From assembly GCA_009926525.1 (NCBI GenBank), contig RFOR01000052.1, positions 1 through 5,102 on the forward strand: DNA of 5,102 bases. Direction: 5' to 3'. The position numbers and the translations under genes were made by a program. Shown here piece by piece: positions 1 to 5,102 of the stretch. Numbering within the stretch: position 1 is the first letter of the stretch; each line of letters starts with the position of its first letter. This DNA comes from Methylophilaceae bacterium. Its GTDB lineage: Bacteria; Pseudomonadota; Gammaproteobacteria; Burkholderiales; Methylophilaceae. The notes under the pieces are model-generated. The model had not been told where the DNA came from and did no database searches. It saw only the letters and a list, made by a program, of their open reading frames with translations.

Positions 1-242
1 AACGCGCTAACTTAACAGCAACCACCATTCAAAAAACCAAGGTGATTGATGCTTGCCTAGCTAAAAATGCCAAGCTGTATGACTATGGTTTGGAGCTTGT
101 GAAGCTATACGAGAACCCTAGCTTGTACAAACAGATTGTGCTCACTGAGAAGTTTTCACAACTCAAACGCGTGGAGCTTGAGAATATTTTGCAAAACTAT
201 AATGACAAAATAGACCTAGAAAAGGCGACTGGTTTTCAGTAA
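1..242 (+). CDS. C-terminal fragment of a protein, possibly sulfotransferase family
   Basis: The reading frame is open from the left edge (first full codon at base 3) to TAA at 240-242, giving 79 residues with no certain start. The GTG at 42 is simply an internal valine, so I treat this as the 3' end of a longer gene. The sequence is mostly helical, charged and rich in Lys, Leu and Tyr, with no membrane segment. The stretch IDACLAKNAKLYDYGLEL resembles the last helix of sulfotransferase-type proteins, which often end with an N-x-x-D/K-x-x-LYDYG-like pattern. That is recognition by eye from a short piece, and a glycosyltransferase or another enzyme remains possible. It is followed by about 180 non-coding bases, and nothing links it functionally to the genes on its right. 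Confidence 0.6.
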   Translation, partial: RANLTATTIQKTKVIDACLAKNAKLYDYGLELVKLYENPSLYKQIVLTEKFSQLKRVELENILQNYNDKIDLEKATGFQ

Positions 243-252
243 CGAGAGGCAG

Positions 253-291
253 TCGCTAGATTCAATATGTAGATTCTATCGCTAGACCAAG
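253..291. repeat. Three degenerate 13-bp direct repeats
   Basis: Three consecutive 13-base units start at 253, 266 and 279. Units 1 and 3 share TCGCTAGA and units 1 and 2 share TAGATTC, so the spacing is exactly 13 and 26 bases. All three keep a TAGA core. They lie between the stop of the left-edge gene and the hairpins before the EAL/GGDEF gene. They could be a degenerate short tandem repeat or binding sites for a protein on one face of the helix. I see no known operator consensus. Confidence 0.5.
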
Positions 292-318
292 TTTCACTAC
301 CGCAATATCAAAATCCCA

Positions 319-354
319 CATAACTAGCTTTTTATTTCTTAAAAGCTAGTTATG
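319..354. terminator. Perfect 14-bp inverted repeat, possible terminator hairpin
   Basis: The arms 319-332 and 341-354 are exactly complementary over 14 bp (CATAACTAGCTTTT against AAAAGCTAGTTATG) around an 8-base loop. The hairpin lies 77 bases after the stop of the left-edge gene and 68 bases before the next start. There is no separate T-tract after the stem, although the arms contain TTTT and AAAA. It could end transcription from the left-edge gene or act as a processing or leader structure for the next gene. The structure is certain and the function is not. Confidence 0.5.
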
Positions 355-355
355 C

Positions 356-371
356 TGTCATTTAGATGACA
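356..371. other. Second hairpin directly after the first (6-bp stem)
   Basis: TGTCAT at 356-361 pairs with ATGACA at 366-371 around a TTAG tetraloop, only one base after the larger hairpin. TGTCAT-N4-ATGACA is also a dyad of the kind that dimeric regulators bind, about 50 bases before the GTG start at 422. Nothing in the sequence decides between RNA stem, operator or chance. Confidence 0.3.
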
Positions 372-421
372 CACATATCAATTAAAGTCAGTTATCGCAG
401 TTTTTACTGGACCTTTTATTC

Positions 422-2227
422 GTGCCACCCAATTCCAACAGCCTGCCGCTTGACGAACTTCAGCTCTACGCCAAGGGAAAATTAGACCTTGGCTTAGAAG
501 TGTTCCTGCGTGACAATGGTCTTCAGGCAAGCTTCCAGCCAATCTTCGATTTGAATACCACCAAGGTGTTAGGCTTTGAGGGCTTTGCGCCTATTGAGCT
601 GATTCGTGCTGCGAGGGTGAGCTCGGCCGTGGTCGAGGGTGAATATCTTGGCCGTCACATGGTGCTAGAGTCGTTTGCTAAGCTGGGCTTCCAAGGTAAG
701 ATTTTCTTAAACGTCAGCTTAGATGTGTTGTTGCAGTCTGAAGCAAAAACCGGTGAGACGCTGAAATATTTAGCAGAGTTTGGTTTGTTACCTAGTCAGG
801 TGGTGATCAAGCTCAGTCGATCTGAAAGCGGTGCGGATGTTGCATTACTTACGCAAGCTTCTGCGCATTATCGTGGCATGGGATTTCAGCTGGCGATTTG
901 TAACCTCAATCAAGGCTTCTCTGGCTTAACTTTATGGTCAGAAATAAAACCTGAATACGTGCAGCTTGATCAACACTTTATCAATGGCATTCATCACGAC
1001 AAGGTGAAACTTCAAATCGCTCGGTCTATTTATGAGGTGGCTTCTCAGTCAGGCGCTAGAGTCATTGCCGAGGGTGTTAACCATCCTTTAGACCTGATCA
1101 CGATTCGCGATCTAGGGATTGATCTTGGACAAGGCAGTTGCCTCGCCGAAACTGCTGTGAACCCAGCGCAAGACTTGCCGGAGACGGTGACTAAGTCTTT
1201 ATTACGCGTTGATGCGCCCCGGGAAAATGTGTTGCAAACGAGGGCAACCGTTTCTAAATTACTCAAATATGTGACGCCAGTTAGCCCGTCAGACACGAAT
1301 GAAGATGTGTTTAGACTGTTCGAATTGCATCCTGATCTTCACGCCGTGCCTGTTGTGCAAGAAACTAAGCCTTTGGGCCTCATCAGTCGTAGCGAGATGA
1401 TTGATCATTATGCACGCCCTTATCGCCGCGAGTTATACGGAGATAAATCATGTGTCACGATGATGGATGGCGCGTCCATTATTGTGGAACACAACACCAC
1501 GGTGCAAGACCTCACCGAATTGATTTTAAATAGCGATCCGCGACATTTATCTTCGGGCTTTATCGTTGCCGATACGGGTGTGTATCTGGGGATGGGTAAC
1601 GGTCATGATTTATTGCGCTTAATTTCAAATCTCCAAATGAATGCCGCTCGCTACGCTAACCCCTTGACATTGCTGCCTGGCAACACGCCCATTTGCGAAC
1701 AAATCGATCTGCTTATTCAGGCAGGCTCATCGTTTGTGGTTTGCTACTTGGATTTAGATCACTTTAAACCCTTTAATGACGTGTATGGCTTCCAAAAGGG
1801 GGATGAGGTGATTCAGTTGACGGCACGATTAATCAGCAAAGCCTGTGGCGTGTTTGATTTTGTGGGCCATATTGGTGGTGACGACTTTATTGTGCTATTT
1901 CAAAGTGCTGATTGGGAACAGCGTTGTCATGACTTTCTGGATGAAGTTAGCAATGCTTTTCCGCAGGTGTATGACGAAGAAGATCGATTGCGTGGTGGGA
2001 TTGAGGCGGAAGATAGAAAAGGCATTAAGCACTTCTATCCAATTCTGACCATTTCCGTTGCTTCGGTGAAGGTGACGCCGGGCATGTTTGCATCGCACCA
2101 TGAAGTCTCTGAAGCCTGCACTAGCGCCAAGAAATATGCCAAACGATTTACCGGTAATAGCTTATTTATTGAACGCCGACTGCCTTTAGTCCCCTCTTCA
2201 AATCACGAGTCAGAGCAACTGCATTAA
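422..2227 (+). CDS. EAL-CBS-GGDEF c-di-GMP signalling protein with degenerate EAL domain
   Basis: This is a 601-residue cytoplasmic protein without signal peptide or membrane helices. The EAL-like domain (about 25-250) starts at ASFQPIFDL. It keeps N97 and the AEGV motif (216-219), but EAL reads EGF (53-55), the usual DDFG reads CNLN (160-163), the usual Glu in the VIEIT-type strand is K130, and the KxD lysine is Q181. Phosphodiesterase activity is therefore unlikely. Residues about 272-400 form a CBS-pair-like module that may sense a nucleotide. The GGDEF domain (about 415-585) keeps D444, D446, F448, K449, N452 and D453. Its signature is GGDDF (485-489), and the I-site is GVFD (476-479) instead of RxxD. 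Diguanylate cyclase activity without product inhibition is plausible but unproven. GTG at 422 is chosen because an in-frame TAA lies at 383-385, the EAL fold begins soon after, and a weak CTGGA ribosome site lies about 10 bases upstream. c-di-GMP often controls surface and matrix functions, so a link to the convergent exosortase operon is possible but only inferred. Confidence 0.93.
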   Translation: MPPNSNSLPLDELQLYAKGKLDLGLEVFLRDNGLQASFQPIFDLNTTKVLGFEGFAPIELIRAARVSSAVVEGEYLGRHMVLESFAKLGFQGKIFLNVSLDVLLQSEAKTGETLKYLAEFGLLPSQVVIKLSRSESGADVALLTQASAHYRGMGFQLAICNLNQGFSGLTLWSEIKPEYVQLDQHFINGIHHDKVKLQIARSIYEVASQSGARVIAEGVNHPLDLITIRDLGIDLGQGSCLAETAVNPAQDLPETVTKSLLRVDAPRENVLQTRATVSKLLKYVTPVSPSDTNEDVFRLFELHPDLHAVPVVQETKPLGLISRSEMIDHYARPYRRELYGDKSCVTMMDGASIIVEHNTTVQDLTELILNSDPRHLSSGFIVADTGVYLGMGNGHDLLRLISNLQMNAARYANPLTLLPGNTPICEQIDLLIQAGSSFVVCYLDLDHFKPFNDVYGFQKGDEVIQLTARLISKACGVFDFVGHIGGDDFIVLFQSADWEQRCHDFLDEVSNAFPQVYDEEDRLRGGIEAEDRKGIKHFYPILTISVASVKVTPGMFASHHEVSEACTSAKKYAKRFTGNSLFIERRLPLVPSSNHESEQLH

Positions 2228-2270
2228 GCGTTTAGATCTGAGCCTTAGCTAGCTTCAATTTTTTAGATCG

Positions 2271-2330
2271 TTTGTTTAGACAATGGTTTTCTAGACTTTA
2301 GTTTTCTAGACTATAGCTTTCTAGACATGA
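2271..2330. repeat. 15-bp tandem repeat spanning the 3' end of the accessory gene
   Basis: Three 15-base units start at 2286, 2301 and 2316 (GTTTTCTAGACTTTA, GTTTTCTAGACTATA, GCTTTCTAGACATGA). A weaker fourth starts at 2271. The third unit contains the last coding codons of the minus-strand accessory gene and the others lie beyond its stop. The period is five codons, and on the minus strand each unit reads Ser-Arg-Lys-Leu/Pro-X. The array fills most of the 83-base gap between the two convergent genes. No hairpin followed by a T-tract of the usual terminator kind is visible in that gap for either direction. Confidence 0.75.
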
Positions 2331-2916
2331 GTTTGTTGCTTAGCCCTATCGCCACGACACTGATGGCAAGGCTGAGCATGATCAGCCCACCACCATTTAA
2401 AAAATCACTCCAATATAACAAGAAGCCATGCGCGTCGCCTGTTGCATTGAGCGCTTTTTCTAGGTGAGCCCATAGCATATAAATAAATTGCAGGGGGAAA
2501 TCAAGCAGCATCATGATTAATATCAAGGGCGCCCCAAAGCTGACGCGATAAAAGTATGCTTGATAGGGCTTTGCCGATTCGCTAGTCGGCCAAGCGAGGA
2601 CTAAGGTAAAAAAAATCACGAGGGGTTGCAAGGCATAGTCGAGTGGAATCCGACTGCTACTTAAGAGTGCGTCAAGAGTAAGAAAGTATTGCTCCTTAAT
2701 AAAAAACGGGCGGCTCACCAAGCCCTCAAATTGCACAAACTGCTGGCCTTGATGCTCGATAATCCCTAGTGATGCAATGTCGATGCGACTATCCAAATGG
2801 TGTAGGGTGAATCGATAAAGCGGCATGATTGCTTCTATTAAGTATCGGCCATACCAGTGGGCGAGGGCAGTGAGGCTGATGCCAATTAATAAAAATCGTA
2901 AGCTACTTGATATCAT
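2311..2916 (-). CDS. Probable exosortase H-associated membrane protein
   Basis: This is a 201-residue integral membrane protein with about four helices: roughly 5-28, 93-112, 128-150 and 173-192. A polar loop at about 30-90 follows the first helix and is likely periplasmic. A conserved-looking WSDFLNGGG stretch (169-177) precedes the last helix. Exosortase H genes are commonly followed by a small membrane protein of this layout, and I assign it mainly on position plus topology. Its biochemical role in the family is not known to me. I chose ATG at 2916-2914 because it overlaps the xrtH stop as ATGA, a typical coupled start, and places the first helix near the N-terminus. An earlier ATG at 2976 would add 20 residues and a 64-base overlap. 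The C-terminus is a basic SRKL inside a tandem repeat. It is the last gene of the minus-strand operon. Confidence 0.8.
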   Translation of the reverse strand: MISSSLRFLLIGISLTALAHWYGRYLIEAIMPLYRFTLHHLDSRIDIASLGIIEHQGQQFVQFEGLVSRPFFIKEQYFLTLDALLSSSRIPLDYALQPLVIFFTLVLAWPTSESAKPYQAYFYRVSFGAPLILIMMLLDFPLQFIYMLWAHLEKALNATGDAHGFLLYWSDFLNGGGLIMLSLAISVVAIGLSNKLMSRKL

Positions 2917-3542
2917 GCGGGGTCTTCGTGCTTTGGACAGTATTGGCTTAAGTGTGGTTGATTGTTGAGTAGCCAATAATGATAAAACAAGCCAGCAATA
3001 GCAATTAAGGCTAATGGCGCGATGGTCCCATGCAGCAGTTGAAACAAAGCCTTGTCGGCACGGAAGGCATAAAACAAAACGAGTATGCGGATTTCATTGA
3101 CAACATAGATCAGCATTAACCCAAGTAGCATGCCGGATAACTTTGCGCGCCAAGCCATCGTTACACTGAATAGGCCTGCGATGAGAATAAATAAGGCTTC
3201 AATGCCCTCACAGCCTATCTTAATCACCAAACCACCACCGGGCGCTAAAATTTGATTGCCTAAGGCGCTGGCTTGAATGTGCGGCGTAAGCAGATGAATC
3301 AACATCACCGCAGGCTTGACTGTGACGGTGCCGCGAATGAAGTGGCCGATGGCGTCATCGCGTACCATTTGCCATCCCGCTTGCATGAGGATGAAAAGTA
3401 GAATAAATACCAAGGCTTGTTTTATTAGGGAGCCCGCTGGGTTTGCTTGGTCTTGATGCGGAATTTCTGGGCTTTGTTTTTCTTGGCTTGGCCATTCCGA
3501 CTGGTCCGGCCAATAATCGACCCCAGGAATGGGTTTAGTCAT
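2913..3542 (-). CDS. xrtH: Exosortase H (XrtH), IPTL-CTERM processing transpeptidase-like protease
   Basis: This is a 209-residue inner-membrane protein. After a polar, probably cytoplasmic N-terminus of about 40 residues come hydrophobic segments near 42-60, 75-90 (weak), 104-129, 135-159 and 167-192. The exosortase catalytic triad is visible: Cys111 in GCEGIEA, Arg152 in NEIRI and His171 in LLHGTIAP, with WRAKL (131-135) between the first two as in this family. C-x-G-x-EA and the short length point to the H subfamily. That fits the IPTL-CTERM signal on the gene directly upstream. Exosortases are thought to cleave C-terminal sorting tails of secreted proteins at the membrane and may join them to a surface acceptor. 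The start ATG (3542-3540) shares one base with the upstream stop (TAATG), and the end overlaps the next gene by ATGA. Both suggest translational coupling in a three-gene operon. The H assignment rests on motifs and the neighbouring substrate, not on a search. Confidence 0.92.
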   Translation of the reverse strand: MTKPIPGVDYWPDQSEWPSQEKQSPEIPHQDQANPAGSLIKQALVFILLFILMQAGWQMVRDDAIGHFIRGTVTVKPAVMLIHLLTPHIQASALGNQILAPGGGLVIKIGCEGIEALFILIAGLFSVTMAWRAKLSGMLLGLMLIYVVNEIRILVLFYAFRADKALFQLLHGTIAPLALIAIAGLFYHYWLLNNQPHLSQYCPKHEDPA

Positions 3543-3670
3543 TAGTGTCTTTTGCCTTTACTTTGGTTCTTGCCATTTAGTTTGAGTGATCTTAATTGCG
3601 CTTGGCGGCCGATGGCAATCATCAGCGCCATCATGAATATCATTCCCCACTCAGGCAAAGTGGGGCTATC
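3542..3670 (-). other. IPTL-CTERM (exosortase H) sorting signal coding region
   Basis: The last 42 residues of the peptidase form the sorting tail. It has a SPTLPEWG motif (codons about 3667-3644), a hydrophobic helix MIFMMALMIAIG, and a basic tail with Arg and Lys. The family motif is I-P-T-L-S/P-E/Q-W-G. Here Ser replaces the first Ile, while P, T, L, E, W and G are all kept. The basic segment after the helix is about 20 residues and ends KGKRH, which is longer than the few basic residues usual for such tails. XrtH encoded next door is the expected processing enzyme. Confidence 0.88.
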
Positions 3671-4648
3671 TCCCATCTCTGAACTAGCACTCATGGCCAT
3701 TTGCATAGACGCTGCATTATTGACTTGTGCACTGTCAGGTAGGTCTGAACTGACACTTGCCAAGAGTTGCGTGTTGCTGCCGATGCTATTCCACTGCACC
3801 TGCATCGTTAGTGAGGTTGTGCTATTGACCCCCAGTGTGCCGAGGAGGCAGTTCACGACATTACTGGTGGCAGTGCAGTTAGCATTACTAGACAAAAAGG
3901 TCGCGCCAGTGGGGAGTGTGGTGGTGACCGCCACATTTGTTGCGGCTTGTGGGCCGGTATTGTTTACTGTCATCACGAAAGGCTGCGGAGTGCCAAGGGT
4001 AATTGCCGTGGGCCCGCTAATATCTACGCTTAAATTGGCATTCGCATTGGGGTTAAATCCCCAATTGAGCTGTAGAAATCCAGCAGCACCTTCAGCACCA
4101 TCTACCGCAATTTTATACTCCTGTCCGGCTTGGGCTTGCAGTAACAAACTGCTCGTACCTATACTAAAGCCATCATTGTCATTGGATGTAAGATTGTTTA
4201 ATGCGTTAACAGCCGTGCCCGTGTAAATAGCGAGCAGGGTGTCATAATTGCTGCCCTGGGTATCGATACTCAATTGCCCGCTTGCTGGCGCGGTCCATTT
4301 CCACCACACCGACTGCCCGCCAGGTTTGCCCGCATGGTCAGGCTCGCCGGTTTCTTTGGTTGCTAATATAGATGAGCTGCTGATGTTGCCCGTGTTGTTG
4401 GCATTGGACAATGCAATGGCAGAGGCGAAATTGTTATTCGCTGGCGGATTGGCCAGCGCTTGTAACAAGTCTAGTCGTGGAAATTGTATGTTGTTGCGGG
4501 TATCGGTCACCCTAGGCACTCTGGAGTTGATTAAGCGGTTTTGAATATCGTTCACTGTTTCGGAGGGAAACGCGGAACGCAATACCGCAATTGCCCCGGC
4601 CACATGGGGGGCAGCTTGCGAGGTGCCGCTTTGTGTGATCCCAGCAAT
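3542..4648 (-). CDS. S8 serine peptidase, C-terminal part with IPTL-CTERM sorting signal (frameshifted gene)
   Basis: The frame opens just after a frameshift and reads to TAA at 3544-3542. It begins with the subtilase serine motif GTSQAAPHVAGA, whose catalytic Ser codon is 4621-4619. The peptidase domain ends near the codons for FPRLDLLQAL. A beta-sandwich domain similar to pre-peptidase C-terminal modules follows (about 4450-4060; KETGEPDHAGKPGG, SVWWKWTAPASGQL, YDTLLAIYTG). Next comes a DUF11-type repeat (about 4035-3700; NLSVDISGP to AQVNNAASMQ) of the kind found in surface proteins. The end is an IPTL-CTERM tail. The GTG at 4603 is the Val of PHVAG and not a real start, because the frame continues upstream to the shift. 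With the 4647-4916 fragment this is one gene encoding a secreted, exosortase-sorted protease, directly upstream of xrtH. As written it could not give an active enzyme. Confidence 0.85.
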   Translation of the reverse strand: MAGITQSGTSQAAPHVAGAIAVLRSAFPSETVNDIQNRLINSRVPRVTDTRNNIQFPRLDLLQALANPPANNNFASAIALSNANNTGNISSSSILATKETGEPDHAGKPGGQSVWWKWTAPASGQLSIDTQGSNYDTLLAIYTGTAVNALNNLTSNDNDGFSIGTSSLLLQAQAGQEYKIAVDGAEGAAGFLQLNWGFNPNANANLSVDISGPTAITLGTPQPFVMTVNNTGPQAATNVAVTTTLPTGATFLSSNANCTATSNVVNCLLGTLGVNSTTSLTMQVQWNSIGSNTQLLASVSSDLPDSAQVNNAASMQMAMSASSEMGDSPTLPEWGMIFMMALMIAIGRQAQLRSLKLNGKNQSKGKRH

Positions 4649-4916
4649 TAACGCCTGGGGCTAATATTTTGAGGAAACTGGCGCTATTTGAAAAGCACAC
4701 TACTTTATCTGCAGCTGTGGTTGCATCGGTACAGCCAGTTCCCCAACTAATACCACCCTCATTGCTGTCATAAACGGCGCCCACGGACACTGCGTCTGGT
4801 GCACATGCAGGGCTACTTAGCCCGTCGGTGTAGCTATTGTTGCCTGCTGCGATGACCACGCTAATGCCTGCCGTTTTGGCGCTTGTGATCGCTCTAGCTG
4901 ACCAGTCGCTGCTGCA
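4647..4916 (-). pseudogene. S8 serine peptidase, middle part; 5'-truncated and frameshifted
   Basis: The minus-strand frame encodes recognisable subtilase sequence from CSSDW (Cys codon 4916-4914) through AKTAGISVVIAAGN, SSPACAPDAVSVGA and VVCFSNSASFLKILAPGVN. The Asn of AAGN is the oxyanion-hole residue. After APGVN (aat at 4649-4647) the frame runs into 44 residues of unrelated sequence and stops at 4512. The rest of the peptidase, starting with IAGITQSGTS, continues in another frame from about 4648. The shift equals a loss of 3n+2 bases or a gain of 3n+1. Upstream of about 4920 the similarity stops. An in-frame TTG at 4955 follows a TAG at 4979-4977 and is not a credible start. The signal peptide, propeptide and the catalytic Asp and His are missing. 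Mutation, assembly error or a chimeric contig end could each explain this. Confidence 0.75.
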
Positions 4917-5102
4917 GGCGCTGGGTAAATTCCTGCGCGCGTTGGGGTCCGTCAAAAAATGAAGCCAAGGCAGGTTCTACGGACGCGTCACCCAAGCCCA
5001 GGCGCAGAGCCGTGTCTTTGCACCGGCACCAGGGGCTGGTCAGCACCAGGGCGCTGTTCCGCGGGTCTTGCGTCAGCGAGTCGGCGTTGATCGACCCCGG
5101 AC
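4894..5102 (-). CDS. C-terminal part of an unrecognised protein in GC-rich DNA
   Basis: One minus-strand frame is open from the right edge (first full codon 5100-5098) to TAG at 4896-4894, giving 68 residues. Most codons end in G or C, as in genes of a GC-rich genome. The peptide (PGSINADSL, ALVLTSPWCRCKDTALRLGLGD, FFDGPQRAQEFTQRLQQRL when read piecewise) looks like normal protein with a helical C-terminus. I do not recognise a family. Its last 7 to 8 codons overlap the first recognisable subtilase codons in another frame, so the true end may have been cut and the TAG supplied by the peptidase sequence. A second open frame exists on the plus strand from 4922, but its composition (Arg-rich, scattered Cys) looks less like protein. 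Confidence 0.4.
   Translation of the reverse strand, partial: PGSINADSLTQDPRNSALVLTSPWCRCKDTALRLGLGDASVEPALASFFDGPQRAQEFTQRLQQRLVS

Noticed and set aside
1045..1296. Minus-strand open frame inside the EAL/GGDEF gene
   Set aside because: It is antisense to conserved EAL codons and has no recognisable domain or start context.
2228..2270. Possible bidirectional terminator between the convergent genes
   Set aside because: There is a T run at 2259-2264, but the stem before it is weak (AGCTAGCT palindrome without room for a loop). I cannot support a terminator.
2917..2976. Upstream ATG that would make the accessory membrane protein 221 residues long
   Set aside because: It would overlap xrtH by 64 bases and put a 20-residue basic stretch before the first helix. 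The ATGA overlap at 2916-2913 is a much more typical start.
3645..3665. 7-bp inverted repeat with a 7-base loop inside the sorting-motif codons
   Set aside because: It arises from the codons for Pro-Thr and Glu-Trp-Gly of the conserved protein motif, so the protein sequence explains it without an RNA role.
3552..4226. Long plus-strand open frame of 224 codons
   Set aside because: It lies entirely opposite the peptidase's PPC-like, DUF11 and sorting regions, which have clear protein similarity. Its translation has no domain pattern and it has no ribosome site, so it is a shadow frame.
4248..4544. Plus-strand open frame opposite the peptidase
   Set aside because: It is antisense to conserved peptidase and PPC-like codons, and its composition is not that of a real protein.

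Overview
The window looks like part of a Gram-negative, probably proteobacterial, genome of moderate GC (about half). The support for this is an exosortase H type sorting system with its IPTL-CTERM signal, plus an EAL/CBS/GGDEF signalling protein. No taxonomic marker is present, so a narrower placement is not justified.

Layout: the left edge (1-242, +) holds the C-terminus of a protein whose start lies outside the window, possibly a sulfotransferase. A 179-base gap follows, with short 13-bp direct repeats and two back-to-back hairpins. A complete gene (422-2227, +) encodes a cytoplasmic EAL-CBS-GGDEF protein. Its EAL half has lost key catalytic residues. Its GGDEF half keeps most of the active site as GGDDF and lacks the inhibitory RxxD site. 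It converges, across an 83-base gap with 15-bp tandem repeats, on a minus-strand operon.

The operon reads right to left: an S8 (subtilisin-like) serine peptidase ending in an IPTL-CTERM sorting signal (about 4916-3542), exosortase H (3542-2913) and a four-helix membrane protein that I take to be the exosortase H-associated partner (2916-2311). The genes overlap as TAATG and ATGA, so they are probably translationally coupled. The likely scheme is that the peptidase is secreted and held in the inner membrane by its C-terminal PTLPEWG-plus-helix tail. XrtH (Cys111/Arg152/His171) would then cleave and process that tail with help from the accessory protein. A sortase encoded directly with its own protease substrate is the most interesting system here.

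The peptidase is damaged as presented. A frameshift sits just before the catalytic serine (about 4647-4650), and the 5' half with the Asp and His is absent. To the right of about 4900-4925 the sequence changes to GC-rich DNA (85 of the last 122 bases are G or C by hand count) that carries an unrelated open frame. This suggests either an assembly chimera at a contig end or a real recombination junction.
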